64,000 nucleotides of DNA, taken from positions 17,608,789-17,672,788 of the forward strand of contig JAYGXS010000007.1 of the NCBI GenBank assembly GCA_036362985.1. Direction: 5' to 3'. The translations under genes and the position numbers were made by a program. Source of the stretch: Ligula intestinalis (taxonomy: Eukaryota; Platyhelminthes; Cestoda; Diphyllobothriidea; Diphyllobothriidae). Below, in pieces: positions 10,155-20,544 of this stretch. Numbering within the stretch: position 1 is the first letter of the stretch; each line of letters begins with the position of its first letter. The notes under the pieces are model-generated. The model made no database searches. It worked only from the letters and a program-made list of their open reading frames with translations, and was not told the DNA's origin.

Positions 10155-11060
10155 AAGTCAAGATTGGCAAACATATGTTTTCAGCAAATCATCGTCAGGC
10201 CAGAACATTTGCAGGGTAATGAAAACTATACAGGTGGACAGGGTTAAATAGTGTAGTCTAATTACAATTCATCGTTTACGCGTCGCCCGTATGGCGAGGT
10301 CGGTGTGTAGAGTTTTGTGCGTCCGGGGGGAGGAGGGGTAGGGGGGGGGGNNNNNNNNNNNNNNNNNNNNNNNNNNNNNNNNNNNNNNNNNNNNNNNNNN
10401 NNNNNNNNNNNNNNNNNNNNNNNNNNNNNNNNNNNNNNNNNNNNNNNNNNGGGGGGGGGGGTGTAAATGGGTTAGGTTGTGGGGGTTGATCAGAGGGCAG
10501 ATGCATGGGGAGATAATTGCTGCTATTTGCGCACAGCGAACTACTGTCACTGGGGCGTGGGGGCAAAGTGCGATCGTCACCTGGCGTCGGGGTCGGCCAG
10601 GGAAGTGAAAGGGTTTCTATCAGTTTCTTCTCACAACACAGCACCGGATTTTCTAGCCGTTTAGCTACTGCTTAGGCTGTTGCAAGCACCCGTTGGCGTA
10701 GGCCCTTGGAAAAGTTGGCTGGTGTCCGGTAGACAACGTGAAAGGCTTTGGGTCGCTTGCCAATATTCCTGAGGATGAACCTCTCCGGGTATCCATTTTA
10801 TATTAGTATCTGCTGCAGATGTTGGAGCTCTGCTTCCATATTTTCGGGGGAACAGATCTTTCGTACCTAGACTAGATTTCGTTTTATATTTAGGGGTACA
10901 AAACTGTGAAAGTTGGTGTATTGTCCCGTCCAGGTTTTCTTTCGAAAGACTCTACGCAGGATCGATCCATCCTCTTGCCTTCGCAGGAGGACATCAAGAA
11001 ACGAAATTTAATCGTTTTCTTCTGTCTCTGCAGTAAATTTGAGAGATTGGAAAAGGGAGT
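10155..11060 (-). pseudogene. Penelope-like element family B, decayed and internally deleted
   Basis: Read on the minus strand. Near 11040-10985 comes the RT-end block IKFLDVLLRRQEDGSI, then RRVFRKKTWTGQYTNFHSFV. Next is MEAELQHL...NGYPERFILRNI at about 10840-10760, then directly YRTPANFSKGLRQRVLATA. In the PLE-B copy at 55.3-56.7 kb the GIY-YIG nuclease lies between the last two blocks, so it has been deleted here. The 3' noncoding part holds a G-run interrupted by an assembly gap and the PLE-B terminal motif at 10171-10205. It has several stops and cannot be active. Confidence 0.7.
10351..10450. other. Assembly gap, 100 N
   Basis: Exactly 100 N, bordered on both sides by ten or more G. The round number suggests a placeholder for unknown length at a G homopolymer that sequencing could not cross. 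Confidence 0.95.
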
Positions 11061-12454
11061 AAAACTGTATATGAGAAAAGCATTGAAAATTGAGAAGGAT
11101 ACGACTCACTTAGATCCTCCACGTTCCTTGTCAGCAGTAGCTAAGGGATTGACTTGCTAAAGGAGCGGTCCGTAAAGGCCTGGGTCGCAGTTCGTCAAGT
11201 TACACTCGGAAGAGTTGAGAGGAATCTCGTTCGTAAGTGGCCGTTAGTTGCTCCTGAGCCCGGGAATGATCACCAGACAATGGTGTCGTTGAAGGGCGAA
11301 GAAAACAGCGGCCGGTGAGGTGGACATTTCTTAAGAGGTTCAGTGGTGTAAGCAAAGTGTGCGAGAAGTCAGCACGCTGTCTGAAATGAAACTGTTGTTT
11401 CGCGCGGCTTGCTTTAAAACAAAAATTTATAATTTTGGTAAATTTAAACAACGCATAGGTTAGGCTAAAGGCTTACACTCGAAAGCGTGTTTCCTTATTT
11501 TGCTTGGTCACTCACTCTCGGAGCATAGTTAAAAATGACTTTCGATACCTTTTGGATGAATTTATAAAATTCGCAAAGTGTGTGCTACCCCTAGTGTCCG
11601 TATATACATTTCGGACAGAACGTTTCATAGCTTACGTCAACTACCGTAGATGACTTGGGAAGGGAAGAAAGTAAAAGTTGCCTCATTCTCCAAGTAGGTC
11701 TCGGCGAATTCACACATTTCGGGGTAGCATCATTTGCGATAGGACTGCTTTTCAGCAGAACTCACCACAGCAATGTCCGCGTCGTTTTCAACTGCTTTCT
11801 AGTGCGTGTTTAACTGCACTCGGGTCTCTTATTTGCGAGCTCGTTTAGTGTGTGCGCGCGCACCGTCCCACCTGATGCTAATTAACTGCTTCAGCCGACG
11901 CACACGTGTGACCCCTCTCTGAAGCCAATTCCTTAAAGGAGATTGGTGGATGCACGTGCCTGCCCACATGGGACACGTATATGTTTTATTTGTCCCCTTC
12001 TTTTCCCGCACCAGGTAGGCGACGATTTTCCATTCTCTCCCCCTCCCCTATCCTCTTCCCCTTTACCCTCGCACTGCTGCCTGCCTGCAACTCAACGTGT
12101 CGTAGTGGCGCCGCAGCCACACCTCACATGTTGTGGTCTTTTTCATCCTCTTATCTGTCTCTCTTATCACTGCGCGGCGATCAGTAGCGCCTTCGAAATG
12201 TCGCACCGTTTTTTTGGCCACAGAACCCAAATCAGACTTTTATTCCTTCTCAGTACAATGCCGGGACGGTGTAGCCGTCATCGGTTGCGCTTGCTTGTCA
12301 GCCTCCACATTTGCGCTCAACACCTGCCTTTTCGTGCGCTCCAATATGCACACTGGTGCATGCTTTGTGGGCAACATTCATTGTGTGTATGTGCTATTGG
12401 CGGAGGGGGATAGAATAAGGTCGACAATTCAGCACATTTTCCTCATCACTAAAA
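11061..12454. other. Unassigned DNA with pyrimidine-rich segment
   Basis: No protein-like frame is convincing. 11990-12180 is C/T-rich, and long frames there (such as 11943-12413) are Ser/Pro/Leu/Cys-rich by composition. A regulatory or transcribed leader role cannot be judged from sequence alone. Confidence 0.4.
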
Positions 12455-12895
12455 AAAAATCTGGTGCGCTTGGAGCTATCACGTTGTGCTAAAAGCCGTG
12501 GCTTGTAAGATTCCCAACTGACGAAATATCTCGGACCGCGGAGTCGGCACAGTGTGGGTTTTCTTTTGTGAAGTGGCTGACTGGCGGACTAAGAGTCATG
12601 TTGCAGTAGCTCTTTATTGATGTGGCCTAGCCACGTGTGGCGACAGGTCTAGGAGCAACTTCGACCGCGCCAGCCAGCTACATCCGATCCTGCTACCTGT
12701 ACTCTTGACTATATCTCGACACCGGACACTGGTGAGCAAAGGAAGAGAGACCGCGGTAGACGTGGCGAAAGTCTACTACCACGTAAAACTAACTCGCGTG
12801 TAAGTTAGCGTCCCTGCACCACCCTTTTATGGAGCATACATTGGACATAATAGAAATCGAAATCGACGGTAGATTTGTCTATTGATTAATATTCG
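12455..12895 (+). repeat. Dispersed repeat S, copy 1, ending in R-like 3' half
   Basis: Aligns with 46235-46720 over its whole length: GCGCTYGRAGCTATCACG, GTGCTRAAAGCC, GACTGRGAGTCAYG, CGCGCCARC, then the R tail (GYGGTAGA...AAGTCTWCTA...CCTGCACCA). S may be a longer repeat whose 3' half is R, or R fused to another repeat. Confidence 0.6.
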
Positions 12896-13540
12896 ACTGT
12901 TGATGGCGTTATCTCTCTTCCTCGCCCACACGAGCTCGATTTAAAGTCAAGACGACTGGCGGCGGGACAGGGCGCAGATGACTGGCATGACTGTAGCCGT
13001 CACTAAGCGTGCCAAAAAGGGTGTCTTGCTGTTTTAACAAGTCTCTTATGACAAATAGCTATCATACAGCGAAATGTTCATTCTTCATCGAGAAAAAAAT
13101 ACTGCTGTCTAAGTTAGCGTCGACAGCCGAAAAGGAAGCTAATTAAAAAAGTTGGCATACAGACGTGAATGCAATCTATGGAGAGGATTAGGCTGCACGA
13201 TAAGTGACCATTAAAACTTTCTACTTAAGTTTGCTTTTCTAAAGGAAAGCACACTTTTATTACCATTTCACAAAATAGCACATCTACTGTGTTCTCTTTT
13301 GTTTTTTTTCGTCTTAATTTCCTCCAAACTAAACGTAGATTTCTTCCCCATCATTCAGTGCTTGCCAACGTACGCAGACGTGAACCTATTCACGGTTCTT
13401 AGGAAGCAGCAGCAACGGCTAATCTCGGGAGGAGACTCGATGTCCCGAGCATATACTCGCTTTTTTGCAGATGCCCGACAACATATTAGGATGTTTACAC
13501 AATAAGTTATATTCAGTCTTTTTTGTGTGCGTCCTACTGC
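12896..13540. other. Unassigned DNA
   Basis: AT-rich with short frames; nothing recognised. Confidence 0.45.
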
Positions 13541-13544
13541 GTCT

Positions 13545-13945
13545 GGACGGACCGCGTAATAAATGCGCTGGATGGGGGCCAGATCAGGGCACGACAGGCG
13601 TCATTCGGGTCCCGCTTCCATAAAAAAATGTCGAACGTGGGGAGCGGAGGCCTAGGTGGTACGGGTACGTGCAAGCTCACGCTGCACCGCGCACCTGGGG
13701 CCTTTATGGCACCCCACTCCGTGGTATCTCAATCAAGCTGTCTGCGCCGGATTCCGCCTCCGGTCTTGTTGACGCTGTCCTGACAACGCGCTTGGACGGG
13801 TGAGGGAGGAGCGATAGTGTGGTTGATTCAATTTACGTCTACTACAAATTAAAAGTAATTCACGCCTAAGTCACCACCCCTGCAGCACACTATACTGTAG
13901 AGCACACGGTAGATATCGTTGGAAGCGACGGTTGAACAGGTATTT
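13545..13945 (+). repeat. Dispersed repeat R, copy 3 (near full length)
   Basis: Head GGGGGCCAGATCAGGGCACG-CAGGCGTCATTCGGGT, middle GTCTACTAC, tail AAGTCACCACCCCTGCAGCA and GAGCACACGGTAGATATCGT. One of the more complete copies. Confidence 0.7.
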
Positions 13946-14654
13946 GACAACATTCTCTAAATCGTAGTTTGTAGCAACTGAAAAGGTCGCTTTCTTATTT
14001 GAAAGTTTACTTTATCGTATTCTGCTTTCTGGCTGAGTGCGCTTTTATGAAAAAACTTCACGAATATGGCGTGAATCGAATACAACCAACACTCTAACCT
14101 CTTCAAATACGAGGTCATGACCAAAGGCGTTGATTATTTCTCACATTTGGGCGAAGTTACTTACCCCTAAACGAGGTGGATTACCAGACACAGTGAACTT
14201 ATATATCTTGTAGTAGATTTCAACGACATAACTAAATTAGCAGTTGTGAAAACCTCCGAGGCCGTCAAATTTTATACCGTTGAGGTCGCTAGTCCGATTC
14301 AGTCATCCTTCTCTGGCTGTGTATCTCTTACTAACCGCGTGCGCATTTATTTAATCGGCGGTCGAACTAAATGCTTGCGCGCTAATTGGGGCATGGCGTC
14401 AACTTCAAAGGGATAACCGTCCGCCATCTGCAGATCCAGCAAGCGACGTTCACAGTGTGCCCCTGGGATTTAGCGTAGAAACCATGCATTTTGCAAACCC
14501 GAATCTGTATTGAAAAAGACTACCGCATACTCTCCTCCGTCGCAAAATAAATTCCAATAAAAAGACAGTTTCCAGCAGACCTAGGGGAGGGGCTTGGTGC
14601 GTTTGGACGTAGTGGCTGAGAAAAATAAACAGCACATTAGCTACTGCCCGTACG
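13946..14654. other. Unassigned DNA
   Basis: Nothing recognised. Confidence 0.45.
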
Positions 14655-14960
14655 GTGCCCTAAAGGGCCGGGTGTGCTGGAACAACACGGGAGCCATATC
14701 AGGGCACGGCAGGCGTTATTCGGGTTGCGCGCCGGTACCAAGTGCCGAACATGGAGGGGGGGGGAATTCGTAGGTGTAGGCTCGCGCCGCAACAGCCACC
14801 TGCACCCGATCTGGACTCTGATCTTCTTAATTCTGTCTTGCCACCGGGTACACGTGGATGAAGGAAGTGTGAAAGTAAGTTGAGCAGATGCAGCACGAGT
14901 CTACTACTACCCAAAAATAATATACATGCAAGCCACTGTCCCTGCACCACCACCACCCCT
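14655..14960 (+). repeat. Dispersed repeat R, copy 4, 5' part (split by LINE)
   Basis: Starts GGGCCGGGTGTGCTGGAACA, then ATCAGGGCACGGCAGGCGTT and ATTCGGGTTGCGC. It ends inside the CCTGCACCACCACCAC box. The missing 3' part appears at 18000-18085 after the RNase H LINE, so the LINE appears to have inserted into this R copy at the ACC repeat. Confidence 0.65.
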
Positions 14961-15616
14961 ACCGGATAAGCAGCATGGATCCCGTGGATCTGCTGCTCAC
15001 GACTTGACAGATCTGACCGCCTGAACCTGAAAGCAACTCGAATAACCACGAGCCTCCCAATCTCGTGTCCGACGGAGATGGTGCTACTAGAGGCCAATAT
15101 CCAGACGATAGAGGAGAGGGGTAGGTTTGAGGCCATCCGTGCCTATGAACACAGCGTGAGACTTCCCACACAAAGTCTCCGCAGACAGATGGCCGAAAAG
15201 CCACATCAAACCCGGCTAAAGCAAACCTCAACCTGGAGGTACAATGCCCGCATCAAACTCACGGAGAGGATTCTGAGATGCCTAGAGAACTTTTCGCTGT
15301 TAACACTCTAGCCCCATGGCGTCGTCCCAACATCACTATTCTAAGGAATTTTGAAGATCTGTGCAGTAAAGCAGAGATGGTAGACAACCGGCAGCGAATG
15401 GAGGATGTGCTCAACTCCCTACCGGAAACGTCCCTTACTATTTATACCGATGGGTCGGCGATAGATGGATGCAGACAGGGAGGTTCGGGAGTCGTGGTGA
15501 CGAAAAAAAGCTGGAAGAAGGGGCGCATACTACAGCTCATCCTTTGACGCTGAGACGCTAGCCTTACCGACGGCGGCGGAATGGCTAGAGCACCTACCCG
15601 AGGATTGAAGTTCTGC
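14961..15616 (+). pseudogene. LINE with RNase H domain (LINE-RH), left part
   Basis: The frame near 15000-15310 gives EMVLLEANIQTIEERGRFEA and following residues, typical of the stretch between RT and RNase H in I/R1-type LINEs. After a frameshift, 15278-15547 carries LTIYTDGSAIDGCRQGGSGV, the first RNase H strand with catalytic Asp. After another shift comes AETLALPTAAEWLEHLPED with the catalytic Glu. RNase H would remove the RNA strand after reverse transcription. The element is 5' truncated (no RT palm or endonuclease) and is interrupted at 15616 by a PLE-A insertion; it resumes at 17345. Confidence 0.75.
15603..15616 (+). repeat. Target-site duplication, left copy (PLE-A)
   Basis: GATTGAAGTTCTGC here and GATTGGAGTTCTGC at 17345-17358, one mismatch in 14. 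Removing one copy and the insert rejoins the LINE-RH frame (DWSSA then RTLSDSKSAVG). Confidence 0.75.
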
Positions 15617-15687
15617 CAATACAAGCGAACATCCGTGTCCCAAGAAGCAATTGAGAAGACTGGATCGCTGGGACAATATGTTTATTT

Positions 15688-15729
15688 GCCTGACGTTTCG
15701 ATATCCGTCGCGGATTCGTCATCAGAGAC
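15688..15729 (-). ncRNA. Minimal hammerhead-like ribozyme motif, PLE-A left arm
   Basis: Minus strand: GTCT, CTGATGA (15719-15725), stem II ATCCG/CGGAT with CGA loop, GAAAC plus GTC (15692-15699), then AGGC pairing with GTCT (one G-U). Core boxes are intact; stem III is near zero, the dimer-type form known in Penelope terminal repeats. The base of stem II has mismatches. Confidence 0.55.
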
Positions 15730-16118
15730 ATGGGTAACAGAAACAGGTTAAGCATGCACAGAAGTTTGCAGTATTTATAGGACACAGGCATTACTGTAAG
15801 CATACAGCGACAATTAACGTTAATTGCCTTCTTGTGCGTGGATTGCTTGTTGGACAGCACGCGGGCTCTGACCTGTTGAACTTTCATCACGGGTGGTGAG
15901 CTTGGGCGTGATGATTGCTCGGCCGGCTGGCTCCCCGGTGTTGGCGTACGATGAGGGGGTGGCCTGCCCGTTCCTCAAGTGACGACTTGCTTTGACCAAA
16001 TTGGATCTCGGGATGGAATATGGATTGTGAAAATCGTTGCACTTGTTTATGGATTGGGGGCCCGTGAACCATGACTCAAGTAGTTCTCGGCTCACCCGAT
16101 TGTCACCTCTTGCGAGAA

Positions 16119-17171
16119 TTCTGGGCTCGGTATGTGGATGACACCTTCGTCGTCATTGAACGGGATCAGGTGCTCACGTTCAGGAAACGTCTCAACAGCG
16201 TCTTCCCGGACATCAAATTAACGATGGAGAAAGAAGAGAATAACCAGCTGGCCTTTCTGGATGTCCTCGTCTGTCGCAAAGATTGTGGTGGTCTTACGAC
16301 TAAAGTATTCAGGAAAGTGACAAGCACAATGCAAGTATTGAACTACAACAGCAACCACCCAATCAGCCACAAACGCAGTTGCGTAAAAACGCTCTATCGG
16401 CGTGTTGAGATGCACTGCAGCGAAATAGAAGACAAAGTTGCCGAGGTAGAATACCTTGGACGGGTGTTCAGAGAAAGAAGCTACTACTCAACTTCTTCAA
16501 CCGGTGCTTGCGCAAAAGAGATGGCCAACAAAAGCGCACCGGCCCCAAAATTTGGCGTTCGATCCCGTAAATCAAAAACAAATAGGAAGCGGTCGGTTGC
16601 CTTCTCGCACCACTTGGATTTGGAGTTGCACACAGGCCGGAGGCAGCAGATAATAAAACCGAAAGACCCACTGCCACGGCAAGAAACATCTGGGGACGTC
16701 TACAGGATATGTTGCAGTTGCGGTCAAAGGAACTATGTCGGAGAAACTGGCAGACTTCTCAGGCCGCGAATTGCCGAACACGCGGCAGCAGTGCGTCGAA
16801 ATGATGCCAATTCTCAAGTTGCGGCTCATTCGACGAGACCCGGCCACACCTTCAAATTTTATGAGGCCGAAATTCTCGCAAGAGGTGACAATCGGGTGAG
16901 CCGAGAACTACTTGAGTCATGGTTTACGGGCCCCCAATCCATAAACAAGTGCAACGATTTGCACAATCCATATTCCATCCCGAGATCCAATTTGGTCAAA
17001 GCAAGTCGTCACTTGAGGAACGGGCAGGCCACCGCCTCATCGAACGCCAACACCGGGGAGCCAGACGGCCGAGCAATCATCACGCCCAAGCTCACCACCC
17101 GTGATGAAAGTTCAACAGGTCAGAGCCCGCGTGCTGTCCAACAAGCAATCCACGCACAAGAAGGCAATTAG
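16119..17171 (+). CDS. Penelope-like polyprotein, 5' truncated: RT palm plus GIY-YIG endonuclease
   Basis: An open frame of about 350 codons (it opens at 16071 inside the inverted arm, but homology starts at FWARYVDDTF). In order: RT motif C YVDD intact; NNQLAFLDVLVCRKDCGGLT and KVFRK, the RT end; a basic linker; then from about 16660 DPLPRQETSGDVYRICCSCG and NYVGETGRLLRPRIAEH, the GIY-YIG nuclease with its Arg and Glu; then SRELLESWFTGPQSINKCND. The tail ends EGN at 17171. The N-terminal two thirds of the RT (fingers, motif A) are missing, so no active RT is possible, although the nuclease part looks intact. It has no natural start codon. Family-level call is firm. Confidence 0.85.
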   Translation, partial: FWARYVDDTFVVIERDQVLTFRKRLNSVFPDIKLTMEKEENNQLAFLDVLVCRKDCGGLTTKVFRKVTSTMQVLNYNSNHPISHKRSCVKTLYRRVEMHCSEIEDKVAEVEYLGRVFRERSYYSTSSTGACAKEMANKSAPAPKFGVRSRKSKTNRKRSVAFSHHLDLELHTGRRQQIIKPKDPLPRQETSGDVYRICCSCGQRNYVGETGRLLRPRIAEHAAAVRRNDANSQVAAHSTRPGHTFKFYEAEILARGDNRVSRELLESWFTGPQSINKCNDLHNPYSIPRSNLVKASRHLRNGQATASSNANTGEPDGRAIITPKLTTRDESSTGQSPRAVQQAIHAQEGN

Positions 17172-17261
17172 CGTTAATTGTCGCTGTATGCTTACAGTAA
17201 TGCCTGTGTCCTATAAATACTGCAAACTTCTGTGCATGCTTAACTTGTTTCTGTTACCCAT

Positions 17262-17303
17262 GTATCTGATGACGAATCCGCGACGGATATCGAAACGTCA
17301 GGC
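17262..17303 (+). ncRNA. Minimal hammerhead-like ribozyme motif, PLE-A right arm
   Basis: CTGATGA at 17266-17272, stem II ATCCG/CGGAT, GAAACGTC at 17292-17299, then AGGC. It differs from the left-arm copy by one base in stem I (GTAT for GTCT), which breaks one pair. Confidence 0.5.
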
Positions 17304-17344
17304 GAATAAACATATTGTCCCAGCGATCCAGTCTTCTTCATCTC

Positions 17345-17995
17345 GATTGGAGTTCTGCTAGAACCCTTAGTGACAGTAAATCCGCTGTAGGTGCCCTCCA
17401 GAACTTCGGGACAGGAGAGGACCCTAAGAAACCGTTGGTACAATAAGTGATGAATTTTCTGGAGGGAGCCTCAACAGGAAGGAGTGTAGGAATTGCGTGA
17501 ATTCCGAGTCACGTGGGCATTCCCGGGAACGAACAAGCAGACGCTGAATCATCAGCGGCCAGGACTGAACGGGACGGTAGACCGACATCCTTTGCGGCAA
17601 CGATGAAAGCAGTCAGATGAATCACCCCCAGGCCACCAATGACACATGAGCGCGGCCGAAGAACGTATACAGCCTCCATCAACTGGGATGAAGAAACGAA
17701 AATAACTTGGCTAGATAGAACGACCCTAGTGATATTTAGGACGGGACATTGTGCAAAGCTGAATCACATCAGGAAGCGGTACAATCTGACTGATGATTCC
17801 ACGTGCGCAGCTTGTGGGGAGGAAGAGACGAACGAACACCTGATGGAATGTGCAGCCGAGATGGTTGCCAGACTTCAGCAGTTTGGTGTCGATTACAGAC
17901 TGAGAGCGCCGATTGACGTAACCACAGTCCGGTATCTGAATAAGATCCGAAAGTTGTGGTTCTAAAGCCACTTTCCTTGCAATTGATCCTGCAGC
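17345..17995 (+). pseudogene. LINE with RNase H domain (LINE-RH), right part
   Basis: Continues the frame broken at 15616: RTLSDSKSAVGALQNFGT (RNase H third acidic site), then IPSHVGIPGNEQADAES (the His and last Asp). From 17639 comes MTHERGRR and a tail with FRTGHCAKLNHIRKRYNL, then CAACGEEETNEHLMECAAEM. This is the Cys/His motif that follows RNase H in I-clade and R1-like LINEs. It ends KLWF at 17965 with about 30 bp of 3' sequence. Stops and shifts in the RNase H part show it is dead. Confidence 0.8.
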
Positions 17996-17999
17996 AACA

Positions 18000-18085
18000 A
18001 CCACCACCACCGCCACCATGCTGTGGAGCCCATAGTAGACCTCGTTGGAAGTGACAGTCGAACTGTCGATGCACGTAAGACACCA
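18000..18085 (+). repeat. Dispersed repeat R, copy 4, 3' part
   Basis: CCACCACCACCGCCACC then CTGTGGAGCCCATAGTAGAC and CTCGTTGGAAGTGACAGTCG, the R tail that is missing at 14960. Confidence 0.55.
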
Positions 18086-20540
18086 GGTTTTCATGGAGGA
18101 GGCAGCCCGAATCTCACATGTGCGAGAGTTCCGTAGAGGTGACACTAAGGAGCCATTAAACTACTGACTCCTAGTCCTTCAATCAATCACCCCACACGCC
18201 TGCGCCGAGTTATCCTGCCAGTTGGCAAACTTCAAAGCCAGTCAACTTTTAGCGGGTCGTGATAGATTAATTGCAGTAAAGAATGCGCAGATTTACTTTG
18301 AGGACGGACCCCCTATCGGTGCCCTCCTCTTTCACGCGTCAGTCGACTGCCCCAGCGGACCTTCGCCGGTAAATTACTTTGTCATACCGACGCAATAAAA
18401 ATGTCCAACTAAAGGTAGACATTCCTTAGCATAAAAATGGCAATAGCAGACCATTTGTTATCTACTGGGTAATGATTGCGTCACACCTGGCTGCGTCCTT
18501 TGGAATCGCATGTGACCTATCATGTTGCATGGCGGAGCACCAGTGAATTAACCCCGCCACTTGTTAGAAGTCTGCTGCCGCCAAGTTGCAGCCAGCAATA
18601 TGGTGGTGAATGGCCAATAAAATTCTTCCTTCACCTGGCCTGTACTGCGTTACCTCTTCTTTCCAAATGCATGAGGGTGCCTCAGTGTATGGTAGCAATC
18701 CACGTCAGGTTCGCAGTCAAGCCTGTGTTCCGAATATTTTCAGCCTTTTAAATTTATTTGAGATTTCACAAAAATTGAGACACGATCGCTAGAACAAGAA
18801 TCCATCATCATTTGATGTTGTCTCTTTATTGCCGACGAGGTCGTATTCTGTGTCCACTGCAAACTTCTCTCGCTCGAATGCGACTTACAAAGACTAAGAT
18901 ACACACGAGTGGGCACGCTTAAATTAAGGACGGGATTTTTAATGTTGGTCCTGATCGCTTATCAGTAGCTTGGATTGTGTTGCCCGTCGGCCGATAGAAA
19001 CGGGCGATAGAAGTCGGCGATGCTTTTTTCTGTACCGTTACTTTAACCATAGACAGGAGCATAAAAAAACGGAAATCCTTCAGACCGCCAAAATTTATTT
19101 CATACACTTGTGATAGTACCTTATCCAAGCGCTACTCGCATTTTATCGAATAAACACTAGCTATTTTGCTTAACTGTGACAAAAACTGGTGTTTTTTACA
19201 GCTAATTTGCTGTTCAAGGAAGGCAACCTTCCTTTTATGCCCAGGTGTCTGAGGCCTTTCGTGTGTTGTATAAAAATGGGCCATGAAATCTGATATGAAC
19301 TCATTGCGTAGTTACTTCCGGCGCATACACCTTCCATTCTGGTATCAATTGTTTATTGTTTGAGCAAATATCCGCCCACATACTCTCGTAACACCTTAGT
19401 TAAATCAAGTTTGATTCTATTTCCGGACTTCCAGCAGTTCCTCGTCCTATATCTGTTCTTATTTTTTTTCTTCTTCTTCGTCTTCTTTGTTTATCACCTC
19501 CCCTTTCTCGTTCTTTACCGTGAGTGCATGTTCTTTTACCTTATTTTTCGGTTCCTCTGATCATACCTTCCTCCACATCAGGTACTCTGACCCAACGCCG
19601 CCCTTTTTCGTTGAAAGTGCTTAACTCTCACGTTGCCAAATTGTGTGTGGGTAGGTGGGTATGCGATGCAAGATTTTGTTGCCTCTTGTTTAGCTTCCTA
19701 TGCCGCCCATGCAGGTATTAAAATGGACTCTGAAAGTGTAGCGTTTTGATGGTATCCTTGCTCTTTCATCCACTTCGCCATCATTGATTTTTGCTGACGA
19801 AGCCACGGGGTAATCATTTGTAGCTTACTTTGCATCCAAGGTTCCGGTCCGGTGCAGCACTGCAAGTAAGGTAGGCTATCATTTGATTAAAAGGCCGCCA
19901 TCACATCGGTTGAGAGCAGGAGTATTCCTGGTCACCGAGGTGGCGTTCATTAATCGACACACCCAGATTGCAGTTTAGAAACGGACGTTTCTGTGGTCCC
20001 CCCGAGCTCTCTGTGTTAAGTATCGCTCGTTTTACCGACCTCGCACTGTGGGCAACTTAGTATTGGATCTTTGTCCTCCATAAAGTGTGCTTTGCCTATT
20101 CAGTACACTTTGGCCGTGCTGGTTGGATGATTCTGTATGGCTGACTGTCCGTCTGCTCGAGGACATCGTCTGTTTTGAGTTTTCGTACCTAATGGTCAGT
20201 TTTCTTTGCCTCTCCACAGACGCCCTCGAGGGTGACCGCTCGCGAGGCAAAACAACAACATATCGATTCCACGCGCACTCCCCACGACGACGTTGTCAAT
20301 AAAATTCTGCGCTCTCGGTCGGTGATTCCGGACTTTCAGCCCCCACGTACGTGAGCTCGAAATCTGTGCACCCAGTTTCCTTGGTGTTTTTTTTAGCAAA
20401 CCTTGATGTTCAAGACAGTCCTTCCACTATGAATGAATTGGTCTCTGTGTGGCCTATGCTAGCAATCAGTTTTGCAGTTGACTCAAAAATATCCGAGATG
20501 GGTTCACATCAGGACCACCACGCACACGAAACTCATTACT
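18086..20540. other. Unassigned DNA, 2.4 kb
   Basis: No family recognised. T-rich around 19440-19560. A minus-strand Arg/Ser-rich frame at 20032-20250 and its neighbours have no known motif. Confidence 0.45.
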
Positions 20541-20544
20541 TAGA

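Larger units (their letters stand above)
15617..17344 (+). mobile_element. Penelope-like element family A with inverted arms, inserted in LINE-RH
   Basis: A 1.73-kb insertion flanked by a 14-bp duplication. The left arm (about 15654-16122) is an inverted copy of the right end (about 16865-17335), so both 3' termini face outward. Between them lies the plus-strand ORF from the RT palm to the C-terminus. The join of left arm to RT is at an AATTC shared by both parts. Such inverted, 5'-truncated structures are typical of Penelope elements. The arms are close in sequence, so the insertion is among the youngest here. Confidence 0.85.

Noticed and set aside
11943..12492. 156- and 119-codon frames in pyrimidine-rich DNA
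   Set aside because: Ser/Pro/Leu/Cys composition follows base composition; two frames are open at once and no domain is visible.
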